Shown here piece by piece: positions 17,767-26,358 of a stretch of DNA of 64,000 nucleotides. This DNA comes from Lachnospiraceae bacterium NSJ-143 (GTDB lineage: Bacteria; Bacillota; Clostridia; Lachnospirales; Anaerotignaceae), in the NCBI GenBank assembly GCA_022867625.1, contig JALIFM010000003.1:62001-126000 (forward strand), in the 5' to 3' direction. The position numbers were made by a program, and so were the translations under genes. Under the pieces are notes generated by a model. That model did no database searches, was not told the DNA's origin, and worked only from the letters and a program-made list of their open reading frames with translations. Each line of letters begins with the position of its first letter. The stretch's first letter is position 1.

Positions 17767-17892
17767 TTATCTTCCTCTGTACTTCTCTTTAGGTATTTCC
17801 AATCTAAACGCCTTTAGACCATACTGTGATGCAAATATTTTCTTACCATTTTTTGTTACATAAGGCGTATAAATTACTATGTAATCTTCCAT
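17767..17892 (-). CDS. Small protein of 41 residues, unknown function
   Basis: This short gene is convincing: AAAGGAGGTG stands 6-7 nt before the ATG, and a terminator follows the stop immediately. The peptide starts MEDYIVIYTPYVTKNGKKIF and is rich in Tyr and Lys, with no membrane helix or cysteine. I do not recognise the family. It lies between the tRNA-Ser gene and the winged-helix-like gene on the minus strand, in a lower-GC accessory stretch that may be the remains of an integrated element. Confidence 0.65.
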   Translation of the reverse strand: MEDYIVIYTPYVTKNGKKIFASQYGLKAFRLEIPKEKYRGR

Positions 17893-18003
17893 GGATAGCA
17901 CCTCCTTTCAGAGAGTTATCCTCTTGCAATTATCAGCATTTATGTTATAATAAAATATGCGAATATATTATTATGTCGGCATCATACAATGCTTGACAAA
18001 GAA

Positions 18004-18033
18004 GAGTCCTAGCCACAGAAGTGAGCTAGGCTC
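18004..18033 (-). terminator. Terminator of the winged-helix-like gene
   Basis: On the minus strand GAG-CCTAGC and GCTAGG-A-CTC pair, followed by TTCTTT; the stop codon overlaps the 5' arm. Confidence 0.6.
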
Positions 18034-18799
18034 ATTCTTTATTTAAAACATTATTTTTATTTATTTCTTCCTTCAAATTTGCAATAAATCTTGGCAGCAT
18101 TTGTTGAATATAAACCTCAATAAACTCCAAATCCTTAACTGATACGTCCTCTGGTATTTGCACCTTAGCAGAATTACCGCTTAGTGTAGGTATTTGAAAA
18201 TTATAACATAACGTCTCACCAGTACCTTCTGTAATAAATTTTTTGTTTATTTCATTGCTGCTATCAATTTCTATATCCTTATCACAACATTCTTCATTTA
18301 AAGTTAAAATACCATTTTTTAAATACCCAAGATAATCTGCACTTTCAATAAAACATGAGGCAGCATTATCTTTTGCAGTTTTAATTATAGAATACTCATT
18401 CATCAAAATATTGCTTAGCTGCGCTTTAATTGGCAACGCTTTATTAGAAAATCTTTCAATAAGCTTAGCATTCAAATCTGGTTTATCAAAACATTCTCGC
18501 AATAAAGCACTAGGCTTATTATTTTCAGTAGGATATAGAATCTTTTTAGCCAATTCTGTCAACTGAACTGCTCTCCCACCAGTAGTTATTAAACCGTATT
18601 GTTTAGCAGAACTTAACCTATATAAAAATGATTTTGTCCTGTCACTAACTCCCATTGAAGATGAAATTGTATCATAACTAACTGATTTCCCTCCGAGTTT
18701 ATCAACAAGCTGTATAAAATTATACGTATCCTCAATATTAGCAGGCGGATATAAAGAGCTTTTTTCCCTTTTTGATTTTTCCAAATTATCTGAGCCCAT
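18032..18799 (-). CDS. DUF5343-like winged-helix protein
   Basis: A 255-residue soluble protein. Residues about 15-95 (SLYPPANIEDTYNFIQLVDKL, then SSSMGVSDRTKSFLYRLSSAKQYGLI) look like tandem winged-helix segments as in DUF5343 proteins, many of which lie in mobile or defence islands. The rest is unassigned. The start is ATG 18799 with GGAGGTG 5 nt upstream; a longer frame to 18832 has no such site. Base composition is lower in GC than the neighbouring housekeeping genes. It is followed by its own terminator, so it is probably expressed alone. The family call is tentative. Confidence 0.6.
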   Translation of the reverse strand: MGSDNLEKSKREKSSLYPPANIEDTYNFIQLVDKLGGKSVSYDTISSSMGVSDRTKSFLYRLSSAKQYGLITTGGRAVQLTELAKKILYPTENNKPSALLRECFDKPDLNAKLIERFSNKALPIKAQLSNILMNEYSIIKTAKDNAASCFIESADYLGYLKNGILTLNEECCDKDIEIDSSNEINKKFITEGTGETLCYNFQIPTLSGNSAKVQIPEDVSVKDLEFIEVYIQQMLPRFIANLKEEINKNNVLNKE

Positions 18800-19003
18800 C
18801 AAGACACCTCCAACTAACATAATGACTATCAAAAAACTATTTGTAACTATTTAAATGATAACACACAGCTAATTATTTTGCAATATAATTCCAGAATAAA
18901 AGCAAAATTTATTTCTCGGAATTGAAAAATCTTCACTTAAGTTTTTATTAGTCTTTAAAAGCCCATAATAAAGCAGTATTAAATGAACTTATTATTTAAA
19001 TTT

Positions 19004-19029
19004 AAAAAGCCGGTTTTCTCCGGCTTTTT
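19004..19029 (-). terminator. Terminator of the oxidoreductase-rhodanese fusion gene
   Basis: AAAAAGCCGG and CCGGCTTTTT form a perfect 10-bp stem around 6 nt. Confidence 0.9.
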
Positions 19030-19048
19030 AATATCTATATCAATCCTG

Positions 19049-21631
19049 TCAGCAGGTAGCCCCGCCTACAAGGTGCATTTTTGCTCCTATAATCTGCTCC
19101 TTGCGCTTTAATATGTCGTCAGAAAGCAACTGGGCCTGTACATTCTCAAAACCGAGGCGCTCTATTGTATCAGAGAAACGTTCTCCTGTTATGCCCTGCT
19201 CCCTGAAAAGCAGCAGAGCCTTCTCCACAACAGAAAGCACTTCCTCCTCAGATGTAAATATCCTCTCAAGCTCTCTGCCATGTGCTATTTTCTTTCCCCA
19301 TCTTCCGCCTATATAAACCTTATATCCGTCCTCACCTGAATCTATGGCTCCGAACGGACACCTGCCAACGCACCTGCCACAGTGGTTGCAGGCTGCCTCG
19401 TCTATTACGAGCTTTCCATCCTTCATTTCAGCAACCTTAATAGGACAGTTGACCTCGACCTGACATACATTGCAGTTACGGCACATATCCGCGTCATAAT
19501 CAGGTATCCTCTGGCCTATTATGCCCAAGTCATTCAGGTCAGGCTTTACACAGTTATTAGGGCAGCCGCCTACGGCTATCTTGAATTTGTGCGGAAGCTT
19601 AACTTCCCTGTAGCCCTTATAGAAAAGCTCATGCACCTTTTCTGAAAGCGCATATGTGTCTATAAGGCCGTACTGGCATGTAGTACCCTTACAGGAAACT
19701 ACAGGCCTTACCTTTGAGCCTGTGCCTCCGGTTTCAATTCCGCCCTCAGCAAGATATTCTCTTAAGGCGTCGATATTCTCATAAGCTACTCCCGGAATCT
19801 CTATTGTGAGCCTTCCGGTCATGGCAATCTGTCCGTTTCCGTAAAGCCTTGCAGCCTCAGATATCCTCTGGCTTTCCTCTGATGAAATCTTTCCGTTTCT
19901 TGTTATCACCCGGCAGCTGAAATTATTGGTTCCTCTGTTTATCAAAAATCCCAATGCCTTGACTCTTGTTATCTCGTCGGCCGGTACTGTAGTTCCAGCC
20001 CCCTGAGGCAGCTTTATCTCATTAAATATCAAAGCACCCTCAAGCACATATGTGTTTGTGTAGCCAAAACTCCTGAGCCTGTTCTGCATAAGGTAGGCAA
20101 GCCTTCCCCTGCGGCATACTATAAGTATATTCTCATCCTTGTCATAGCCCTCCAAAGGCTCAGTTACAGAAGGCAGAAGTATGTGGTCGCCTCCCGGCAC
20201 ATTACCCTCATTTGTAGCATCTATAACACGGAATCCCTCAGCTGCGCCCTCCATATATTCCATAGGCGTCATTGTGACAATATCGCCGTTAATCTTATTT
20301 AAAAGGATATTGGCAGCTGTCACAACAGGGTTTATAGCAGTTGAAAAAGGAGGGGCATAGCACAGGTCCAAATCCTCAATATCCTCTATTTTTGCGTCCA
20401 TCGATATTGCCATAACAGCCACATCAGTCCATTTGTCAACATTTCCTGCTCCGACGGCCTGAAGCCCTAAAAGCTTATGTGTCTTTCTGTCGGCAATAAG
20501 CTTAATGGCGTTAAGTGATGAACCCGGGTAATAATGCGCTTTATCGTCTGTCACAGTAACACAGGTAACAGTATCGTAGCCAAGGGCTTCAGCCTGCCTT
20601 TCACCAAGACCTGTCCTTGCAGCGTTAATTCCTGCAAGCTTTACTACAGCAGTACCAAGTACGCCCTTATATTCCTTATCCCTACCGCAGATAACCTGAG
20701 CCAGAACACGGCCTTCCATGTTTGCAGAGGAACCCATAGGCGACCACACGGTTTCACCAGTAAGGCGGTTTTCAACAGCGGCGCAGTCGCCTGCCGCGTA
20801 GACGTCCTTCACATTAGTCCTGAGCCTGCTGTCAACCTTTATAAGCCCGTTTTTTGTCATTTCAATTCCGGTGTCCTTAATAAACCCTGTATTAGGTCTT
20901 ATACCTACAGACATTACAACCACGTCTGCACCTATAACACCCTTTTCAGTTTTAACGCCTGTAGCCCTTGTAGACCCGACAATCCCCTCAATTTTTGTGG
21001 ATGTCATAACCCTTATACCTTTTTTTATAAGCTCTCGTCGGCAGTATTCAGCTATATCCCTGTCGAAATTTGTCATTATCTGGTCGGCCATATCAATAAC
21101 CGTTACCTCAAGGCCCTGTGATTTCAAATTTTCAGCAGTCTCAAGTCCTATAAACCCGCCGCCTGCGACAACAGCCTTTTTGGCTCCGGTATTTTCTATA
21201 TAATCTCTCAGCTCTATGGCATCTTCCGGAAGGCGCATTGTGTACACTCCGGCAAGGCCCGCTCCTTCTATATCAGGCAATATTGAATACGCCCCCACAG
21301 CTATAACGCATGAATCGTATTCAAATTCCTCCTCAGCGCCAGTTGAAAGATTTTTTGCGTAAGCCTTCTTTCCTGCCGTATCAAGCCTGTAAACCTCCCT
21401 GCCGGTCAATACATTGGCATTTGTAAGGCCTGTAAACTTTTCCGGCGAGTTTACTATAAGGCTGTCTCTGTTTTCTATAATCCCGCCCACATAGTAAGGC
21501 AGGCCGCAGCCTGCGTATGATATATCCTTACCCTTTGATACAATAAGGACATCAGCGCTTCGGTCAAGCCTTTTGATTTTTGCTGCGGTTTTGGTTCCGG
21601 CGGCAACTCCGCCAATTATAAGTACCTTCAT
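19049..21631 (-). CDS. Pyridine nucleotide-disulfide oxidoreductase - rhodanese - sulfite reductase-like - ferredoxin fusion
   Basis: An 860-residue four-part protein. Residues 1-450 form an FAD/NAD(P)H oxidoreductase of the CoA-disulfide reductase type with the redox cysteine C42 in SYAGCGLPYY. About 465-545 is a rhodanese domain with C506 in ILIVCRRGRLA. About 565-710 is a nitrite/sulfite reductase-like domain with C647, C652, C690 and C694, which could hold siroheme and a [4Fe-4S] cluster. Residues 717-758 carry eight cysteines in two [4Fe-4S] ferredoxin motifs. The combination suggests electron flow from NAD(P)H to a sulfur substrate (persulfide, polysulfide or sulfite), but the reaction is an inference. 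Single gene with its own terminator. Confidence 0.85.
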   Translation of the reverse strand: MKVLIIGGVAAGTKTAAKIKRLDRSADVLIVSKGKDISYAGCGLPYYVGGIIENRDSLIVNSPEKFTGLTNANVLTGREVYRLDTAGKKAYAKNLSTGAEEEFEYDSCVIAVGAYSILPDIEGAGLAGVYTMRLPEDAIELRDYIENTGAKKAVVAGGGFIGLETAENLKSQGLEVTVIDMADQIMTNFDRDIAEYCRRELIKKGIRVMTSTKIEGIVGSTRATGVKTEKGVIGADVVVMSVGIRPNTGFIKDTGIEMTKNGLIKVDSRLRTNVKDVYAAGDCAAVENRLTGETVWSPMGSSANMEGRVLAQVICGRDKEYKGVLGTAVVKLAGINAARTGLGERQAEALGYDTVTCVTVTDDKAHYYPGSSLNAIKLIADRKTHKLLGLQAVGAGNVDKWTDVAVMAISMDAKIEDIEDLDLCYAPPFSTAINPVVTAANILLNKINGDIVTMTPMEYMEGAAEGFRVIDATNEGNVPGGDHILLPSVTEPLEGYDKDENILIVCRRGRLAYLMQNRLRSFGYTNTYVLEGALIFNEIKLPQGAGTTVPADEITRVKALGFLINRGTNNFSCRVITRNGKISSEESQRISEAARLYGNGQIAMTGRLTIEIPGVAYENIDALREYLAEGGIETGGTGSKVRPVVSCKGTTCQYGLIDTYALSEKVHELFYKGYREVKLPHKFKIAVGGCPNNCVKPDLNDLGIIGQRIPDYDADMCRNCNVCQVEVNCPIKVAEMKDGKLVIDEAACNHCGRCVGRCPFGAIDSGEDGYKVYIGGRWGKKIAHGRELERIFTSEEEVLSVVEKALLLFREQGITGERFSDTIERLGFENVQAQLLSDDILKRKEQIIGAKMHLVGGATC

Positions 21632-21652
21632 AAATAGCCTCCAATCATATTA

Positions 21653-21682
21653 TTGACAAAAAAATAACGCACACACTATAAA
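21653..21682 (+). promoter_or_regulatory. Possible tenA promoter
   Basis: TTGACA (21653-21658) and TATAAA (21677-21682) with an 18-bp spacer on the plus strand, giving a leader of about 170 nt. It overlaps the start region of the divergent gene. Confidence 0.4.
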
Positions 21683-21685
21683 ACC

Positions 21686-21714
21686 ATGATATAATTTTAC
21701 GTTATTACAGTCAA
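21686..21714 (-). promoter_or_regulatory. Possible promoter of the oxidoreductase fusion gene
   Basis: TTGACT (21714-21709) and TATCAT (21691-21686) with a 17-bp spacer on the minus strand. Confidence 0.4.
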
Positions 21715-21861
21715 AAAAGCAAGTACAGTGTAACCATGGTCAATTTTTACTGTCACAAATATAAAATTTGGATAATGCCCGTATTTACAAACTGCCGTGT
21801 TTTGGATATCATGGATATTAAGCTGTGTTTAATTTAATTCAAAAATATTTGGAGGTCTAAA

Positions 21862-22518
21862 ATGAAGGTATCACAAAGGCTTTTTGAGAAAGTAAAAGAT
21901 ATTTGGGACGGCTATAATACTCACCCATTTGTTGATGAGCTTGCCAAGGGCACTCTGCCCATTGAAAAATTCAGATTCTACATGATACAGGACCACCTGT
22001 ATCTTATGCAGTACGCAAAACTGTTCGCCCTTGGCCTTATAAAAAGCCGTGAAGAAGGCGACCTGCGCATTTTTGCAAAGCTTATAACAGACACAATAGA
22101 TACCGAAAACGCTGTTCACCGCAGCTATCTTGAAAGCCTTGGCATTACACGTGAAATGCTTGACAATTCAAAAATGTCACTTGTAAATGAGTCCTATACC
22201 AACTACATGCTGTCAGTTGGATTCACAGACGGCCTTGCAGAAATCGCAGCCGCTGTTCTTTCCTGCTCCTGGAGCTACAAATATATAGGAGACTACATAA
22301 AAGCAAACGGAAAAACTGAAGACAACCCGTATTCAAGCTGGATTGACGAATATTCATCAGAAAGCTACGCGCAGAGCAATCAGCAAATAATAAGCTTTAT
22401 AGACAAGGCGGCACAAAATTATACAGAAAAACAGCTTAAACGCCTTGACGAGATAATGATAAACTGCAGCAGATATGAGGCCATGTTCTGGGATATGTCC
22501 TACAGCACAGAATACTGA
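21862..22518 (+). CDS. tenA: TenA/thiaminase II family aminopyrimidine hydrolase
   Basis: A 218-residue all-helical TenA protein, which hydrolyses aminomethyl-pyrimidine breakdown products so that thiamine pyrimidine can be salvaged. The catalytic residues match Bacillus TenA numbering: D44 in MIQDHLY, C135 in LSCSWSY, and a glutamate near 206 in RYEAMFW. GGAGG lies before the ATG. No other thiamine gene and no TPP riboswitch are seen next to it, so it appears to be a stand-alone salvage gene. Confidence 0.9.
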   Translation: MKVSQRLFEKVKDIWDGYNTHPFVDELAKGTLPIEKFRFYMIQDHLYLMQYAKLFALGLIKSREEGDLRIFAKLITDTIDTENAVHRSYLESLGITREMLDNSKMSLVNESYTNYMLSVGFTDGLAEIAAAVLSCSWSYKYIGDYIKANGKTEDNPYSSWIDEYSSESYAQSNQQIISFIDKAAQNYTEKQLKRLDEIMINCSRYEAMFWDMSYSTEY

Positions 22519-22608
22519 TATGCACAATAAAAAATTCAGTTTATTTGTGCAATTTTAGTATAAATATGCTCTGATTTTAAAATCCGATATATTTATCTGC
22601 CTATGCCA

Positions 22609-22636
22609 TTGACATTACCGTACCGGGATGTATAAT
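22609..22636 (+). promoter_or_regulatory. Promoter of the universal stress protein gene
   Basis: TTGACA (22609-22614) and TATAAT (22631-22636), both perfect, with a 16-bp spacer. Confidence 0.75.
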
Positions 22637-22719
22637 ATTTACATAAGTAATACACAAAATATCATTGGCCTGTAAGTAATAACTTTAAGGCTTCGCATAT
22701 TCCGGGGGAGGTTTTGACC

Positions 22720-23130
22720 ATGAAAAAAATTTTACTGCCTGTTGACGGTTCCGAAAGATGCATGAAATCAGTTGACCTTGTAAGAAAGCTTTATGACCCA
22801 AGTGAGGTAGAAATTGCAATAGTTACCGTTAAAGAGGACTATGAGTCATTTATCCGCACGGAATTTGAGCCTGAAAAGGTTACAGAGGAAGCTATGCCTA
22901 CACTCAACGTCGTTGAAAAGCAGCTCGACGGGTACAGAGTATTTGACAAAAAGGTGCTTGTAGGCAAATCTGCCGGAGAGGAAATACTTGAGTACGCTAA
23001 ATTGAACAAAATTCACGCCATAATCATGACAAAATCCTCAAAGGCCGGACACCAGACAATACTCGGCTCGGTCACAGCCCATGTGGTTAAGAATTCCCAG
23101 TGTGTGGTTATAATAACTCCAGAAAGATAA
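22720..23130 (+). CDS. Universal stress protein (UspA family)
   Basis: A 136-residue Usp protein: it begins MKKILLPVDGSERCMKSVDLV, the standard first strand and nucleotide loop, and ends with the ATP-binding GSVTAHVVKNSQCVVIIT motif (G-S-V-T-x-H-V-V). The AIIMTKSSKAGHQTILGS stretch carries the GxxG-type loop, so it probably binds ATP. I use ATG 22720, which has GGGGGAGG 8 nt upstream; a TTG two codons earlier is closer to that site. It is monocistronic, with its own promoter and terminator. Confidence 0.92.
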   Translation: MKKILLPVDGSERCMKSVDLVRKLYDPSEVEIAIVTVKEDYESFIRTEFEPEKVTEEAMPTLNVVEKQLDGYRVFDKKVLVGKSAGEEILEYAKLNKIHAIIMTKSSKAGHQTILGSVTAHVVKNSQCVVIITPER

Positions 23131-23152
23131 CATATTACAAATCAGCAATACA

Positions 23153-23176
23153 AAAAGGAGGCCTGTGCCTCCTTTT
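23153..23176. terminator. Bidirectional terminator
   Basis: AAAAGGAGGC and GCCTCCTTTT form a perfect 10-bp stem with a CTGT loop between two convergent genes. Confidence 0.9.
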
Positions 23177-23189
23177 ATTTTATACCTGT

Positions 23190-24356
23190 TTAAATGCCTG
23201 TGTAATCGCCTATTGTAAGCTTCTGCCCGTCACTGTTAATGGCAAGCCCAGCCATTGAGCATATAATGCCAATATTAAACATGTTTTTCCCTTCGTACTG
23301 GTAAACAGGCGTCTTTATTTTTCCACCGTTAAAGCACAGAAGTACCGACTTTTTATCTCTGGAATTATTCTCTGCTATTATTTTCTTAAATTCGCTGTCT
23401 GTAACGCTGCATGTATTATCCAGCATTACTATATAACCTTCACCTTTGACATTAGGCGTTTGTATATTTCTTCCCGCCTCTCCGAGAAAATCTATTATCT
23501 CTGGCAGTGAAACATAATACGCCCCTTCAATATCGATAGCGTCAGCCATAAAATATGCGTTACCCGAATATACCCCTATCCTTTTTATATTATAGTCAGG
23601 TATTGTTTCTTCTTTTTCCTGTACCTTTGTATTATTTACTATCACCACATCTGTACTTTCAGCCACCCTTTTTGAAACTTTCCTCTCCGATACCGCTGTT
23701 TCTTCAGTCTCTTCGGCCTCAGCCTGTTCTGCGGGGGAATCCTGCGGTTTATCTGCCGCATTTACATTCCACGGGTTATTTATATCCGGGTCAGTAGGGT
23801 CCCAGCCGCGCCTTTTTGTATCGTTAACATCAATCTTTATCGGCTCAGGCTTTGCAAGAGGCATAGGCTCACCGTTTCTGAACATATTGACACTTGTACC
23901 GGAAGGGCAATTGTCATATATCCATTTTGCGTCCTTCACGCTAAGCCTTATACAGCCCATTGAAGCCGTTTGCCCAAGCTTATTGTATTCATCATACTCA
24001 AGTGTTGACTTGTCTGTAGACGTATATGGAACAGAGTGAAAAAGTATGCTCCCTGTTATTCTGGTGGCGTACTGTCCGTATACGTTTCCAAACAGCGCCC
24101 GCCAATCATACTTGTCTGTTGTATTAAATCTGCCCTCAGGGGTTCCCTCGCCAACAGAGCACACAAAGCTTTTAAACGGTACTGTATACTCGCCGTTACC
24201 GTCTCTTTTGTAAATCATAACCTGGTTTCCGGTAAGGTCAACATCAATACTGTACCTGTAATCAGTATCCGAATCCTGCGCCGCAACAGAAGTAACAGCT
24301 ATACACAGGCACAAAACAAAAGATAAAACAGACACCTTAAAACTTTTAGCCGCCAT
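23190..24356 (-). CDS. Secreted L,D-transpeptidase with C-terminal stalk-type domain
   Basis: A 388-residue exported protein with a signal peptide (about residues 1-26, ending VAAQ). Residues 35-155 form a YkuD L,D-transpeptidase domain with the catalytic H107 in FHSVPYT and C135 in SMGCIRLS; such enzymes make 3-3 peptidoglycan cross-links or anchor proteins. A Glu/Ala-rich linker (about 195-245) leads to a C-terminal module resembling copper-amine-oxidase N-terminal stalk domains (AYYVSLPEIIDFLGE). The gene is followed at 13 bp upstream distance by the HAD phosphatase gene, so the two probably form an operon. Confidence 0.88.
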   Translation of the reverse strand: MAAKSFKVSVLSFVLCLCIAVTSVAAQDSDTDYRYSIDVDLTGNQVMIYKRDGNGEYTVPFKSFVCSVGEGTPEGRFNTTDKYDWRALFGNVYGQYATRITGSILFHSVPYTSTDKSTLEYDEYNKLGQTASMGCIRLSVKDAKWIYDNCPSGTSVNMFRNGEPMPLAKPEPIKIDVNDTKRRGWDPTDPDINNPWNVNAADKPQDSPAEQAEAEETEETAVSERKVSKRVAESTDVVIVNNTKVQEKEETIPDYNIKRIGVYSGNAYFMADAIDIEGAYYVSLPEIIDFLGEAGRNIQTPNVKGEGYIVMLDNTCSVTDSEFKKIIAENNSRDKKSVLLCFNGGKIKTPVYQYEGKNMFNIGIICSMAGLAINSDGQKLTIGDYTGI

Positions 24357-24369
24357 ATAAAAACCTCCA

Positions 24370-25167
24370 TTAATTTACTCTTATGCTCTCAAGTATATCC
24401 TTCACCGAATCAAATATATAATTCGGCTTATACTCAGACCTGCTTATTTCCTGCCTGTCTGTTTCCCCGGTAAGCACCGCCGCTGTATCAATACCACTCT
24501 TTATACCCGACAATATGTCAGTATACAGCCTGTCCCCCACTATAACTGTTTCATCAGCCGAGCAGCCGCTTATTTCAAGACAGATATCTATTATAAGCCT
24601 TTCCGGCTTTCCTAAAAACACCGGTTCTCTGCCTACGGCTTCTGTTATCATACGGCATATGCTGCCGCAGTCCGGAACAAAGCCAAAAGGCGCCGGACAC
24701 ACAAGGTCAGGGTTTGTAGCCAAAAAATCAGCTTCAGACTCAGAAAGTATTCTGCAAGCGTTCTCTATCTTCCGGTATGTAAGCTCATTGTCAAATCCAA
24801 CCAGAACACAATCTATGCCGCTTTCAAATTTCTCAGTAATAATCATGCCGCCGGCTCTCAGCTCGTCAATAAACGACTTTGTGCCGACAGTATATATTTT
24901 TTTACCCTTATACCGCTCAGACAGGTATCTGAGCGATGCTGTAGCGGCAGTCACAAAATTCATTCCGTCAGTTTCAAGGCCCATACGCCGGAACTTATCT
25001 ATGTAGCTTTTTGTCCCTCTGGTAGAGTTGTTTGTTATAAAAATATATTTTTTCCCTGTGTTTTTTATATAGTCAAGCAGCTCATGACCGCCCGGTATAA
25101 ACTTTTCACCTATTGATACTGTGCCGTCTATGTCGAACAGAAACAGATTTTTTTCACTTAACTCCAT
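24370..25167 (-). CDS. HAD-IIA family phosphatase (NagD/PNPase-like)
   Basis: A 265-residue HAD hydrolase. Motif I is LFDIDGTV near the N-terminus, motif II FITNNSTR (about residues 43-50), and motifs III/IV are LGKPERLI and VIVGDRLYTDILSGIKSGI. The cap inserted between motifs II and III identifies subclass IIA, as in NagD and 4-nitrophenylphosphatases. Physiological substrates of this group are usually small phosphorylated metabolites or repaired side products. It lies directly before the L,D-transpeptidase gene on the same strand. Confidence 0.88.
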   Translation of the reverse strand: MELSEKNLFLFDIDGTVSIGEKFIPGGHELLDYIKNTGKKYIFITNNSTRGTKSYIDKFRRMGLETDGMNFVTAATASLRYLSERYKGKKIYTVGTKSFIDELRAGGMIITEKFESGIDCVLVGFDNELTYRKIENACRILSESEADFLATNPDLVCPAPFGFVPDCGSICRMITEAVGREPVFLGKPERLIIDICLEISGCSADETVIVGDRLYTDILSGIKSGIDTAAVLTGETDRQEISRSEYKPNYIFDSVKDILESIRVN

Positions 25168-25240
25168 ACCAAATCCCCCTTTAGAAAGTATATCACATAG
25201 CAGAGATGTTTTCTTCTAATTTAATAAATATTAATAAAAA

Positions 25241-25277
25241 ACCTCCATATATGTTTTTTTCGACATATACGGAGGTT
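25241..25277 (-). terminator. Terminator of cysK
   Basis: AACCTCC-G-TATATG and CATATA-TGGAGGTT pair on the minus strand and run into TTTTTTATT. Confidence 0.8.
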
Positions 25278-25296
25278 TGCAAACCTATATATCAGC

Positions 25297-26223
25297 TTAT
25301 TCAAATAATTCCGTAGAAATATACCTCTCTCCGGTATCAGGAAGCACAGCAACTATGAGCCTGCCGCTGTTTTCCTCCTTCAGTGCCTCTCTTACAGCGG
25401 CGCATATGGCCGCGCCAGATGAAATTCCGGCAAGTATCCCCTCTTTTTTTGCTGCCAGCCTTGCAAATTCAAAGGCTTTATCGTTCTTTACAGTTTCTAC
25501 ACTGTCATATATACCAGTGTCCAAAGTGTCAGGTACAAAACCGGCTCCAATTCCCTGTATTTTGTGCTTTCCGGCAATTCCCTTTGAAAGTACCGGCGAG
25601 TCCTCAGGCTCAACAGCCACCACTTTTATATCTGGGTTTTTACTTTTAAGATATCTTCCTGTTCCGCTTATTGTGCCGCCTGTGCCTACACCGGATACAA
25701 ATATATCAACCTGCCCGTCAGTATCCTCCCATATTTCAGGACCTGTGGTGTCAAAATGCGCTTCAGGGTTTGACCGGTTTACAAACTGCCCAAGCATTAC
25801 CCCGCCCTTAACGCCTGAGGCAAGCTCCTCAGCCTTTTCAATAGCGCCCTTCATGCCCTTAGAGCCTTCCGTAAGCACAAGCTCGGCTCCGTAAGACGCC
25901 ATAAGCTTTCTTCTCTCAACACTCATAGTCTCGGGCATAGTTATTATTATCCTGTAGCCAAGGCTCGCGGCTGCTGCGGCAAGTCCTATGCCAGTGTTTC
26001 CGCTTGTAGGCTCTATAATAACCGAACCGCTCTTTAAAACACCGCTCTTTTCGGCATCCCTTATCATTCTCACAGCTATTCTGTCCTTAACACTTCCGGC
26101 TGGATTAAAATATTCTGCCTTTACAGCTATTCTTGCCTTCAGTCCTAATTCCTTTTCAATATTTGTAAGCTCAATAAGGGGCGTTTTTCCAGTTAATTCA
26201 GTTATACTTTTGTATATTCTCAT
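25297..26223 (-). CDS. cysK: Cysteine synthase A (O-acetylserine sulfhydrylase)
   Basis: CysK makes cysteine from O-acetylserine and sulfide with PLP. The Schiff-base lysine is K46 in NPAGSVKDR, the substrate loop PTSGNTG is at 72-78, the phosphate-binding loop is [12 protein letters not shown], and the C-terminal ISSGAA motif is present; about 308 residues is standard. The start is ATG 26223 with AGGAGG 10 nt upstream; a frame open to 26313 covers the promoter and is not coding. A consensus promoter and a perfect inverted repeat directly precede it, and an Rrf2 regulator gene is next door, suggesting cysteine- or sulfide-responsive control. Confidence 0.95.
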   Translation of the reverse strand: MRIYKSITELTGKTPLIELTNIEKELGLKARIAVKAEYFNPAGSVKDRIAVRMIRDAEKSGVLKSGSVIIEPTSGNTGIGLAAAAASLGYRIIITMPETMSVERRKLMASYGAELVLTEGSKGMKGAIEKAEELASGVKGGVMLGQFVNRSNPEAHFDTTGPEIWEDTDGQVDIFVSGVGTGGTISGTGRYLKSKNPDIKVVAVEPEDSPVLSKGIAGKHKIQGIGAGFVPDTLDTGIYDSVETVKNDKAFEFARLAAKKEGILAGISSGAAICAAVREALKEENSGRLIVAVLPDTGERYISTELFE

Positions 26224-26245
26224 ATTCTTATGTCCTCCTATATTT

Positions 26246-26265
26246 ATTAATCCTATGTGATTAAT
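26246..26265. promoter_or_regulatory. Candidate Rrf2 operator at the cysK start site
   Basis: ATTAATC and GATTAAT flank 6 bp in a perfect inverted repeat just downstream of the -10 box, covering about +4 to +23. Binding here would block transcription. Confidence 0.55.
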
Positions 26266-26268
26266 ATG

Positions 26269-26297
26269 ATTATAGGCATATATTTTCCATATGTCAA
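26269..26297 (-). promoter_or_regulatory. Consensus promoter of cysK
   Basis: TTGACA (26297-26292) and TATAAT (26274-26269) on the minus strand with a 17-bp spacer; both hexamers are perfect. Confidence 0.8.
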
Positions 26298-26318
26298 TAA
26301 AAAATTCAGACACACATA

Positions 26319-26341
26319 AAAACGCCCTGCTTTAGCAGGGC
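26319..26341 (-). terminator. Terminator of the Rrf2 regulator gene
   Basis: GCCCTGC-TAAA-GCAGGGC on the minus strand followed by GTTTTTA. It separates the regulator from cysK. Confidence 0.85.
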
Positions 26342-26358
26342 ATAAATTAAATACACTG

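Noticed and set aside
26224-26313. N-terminal extension of CysK
   Set aside because: It covers the consensus promoter, the palindrome and the ribosome-binding site; CysK proteins begin at the ATG chosen.
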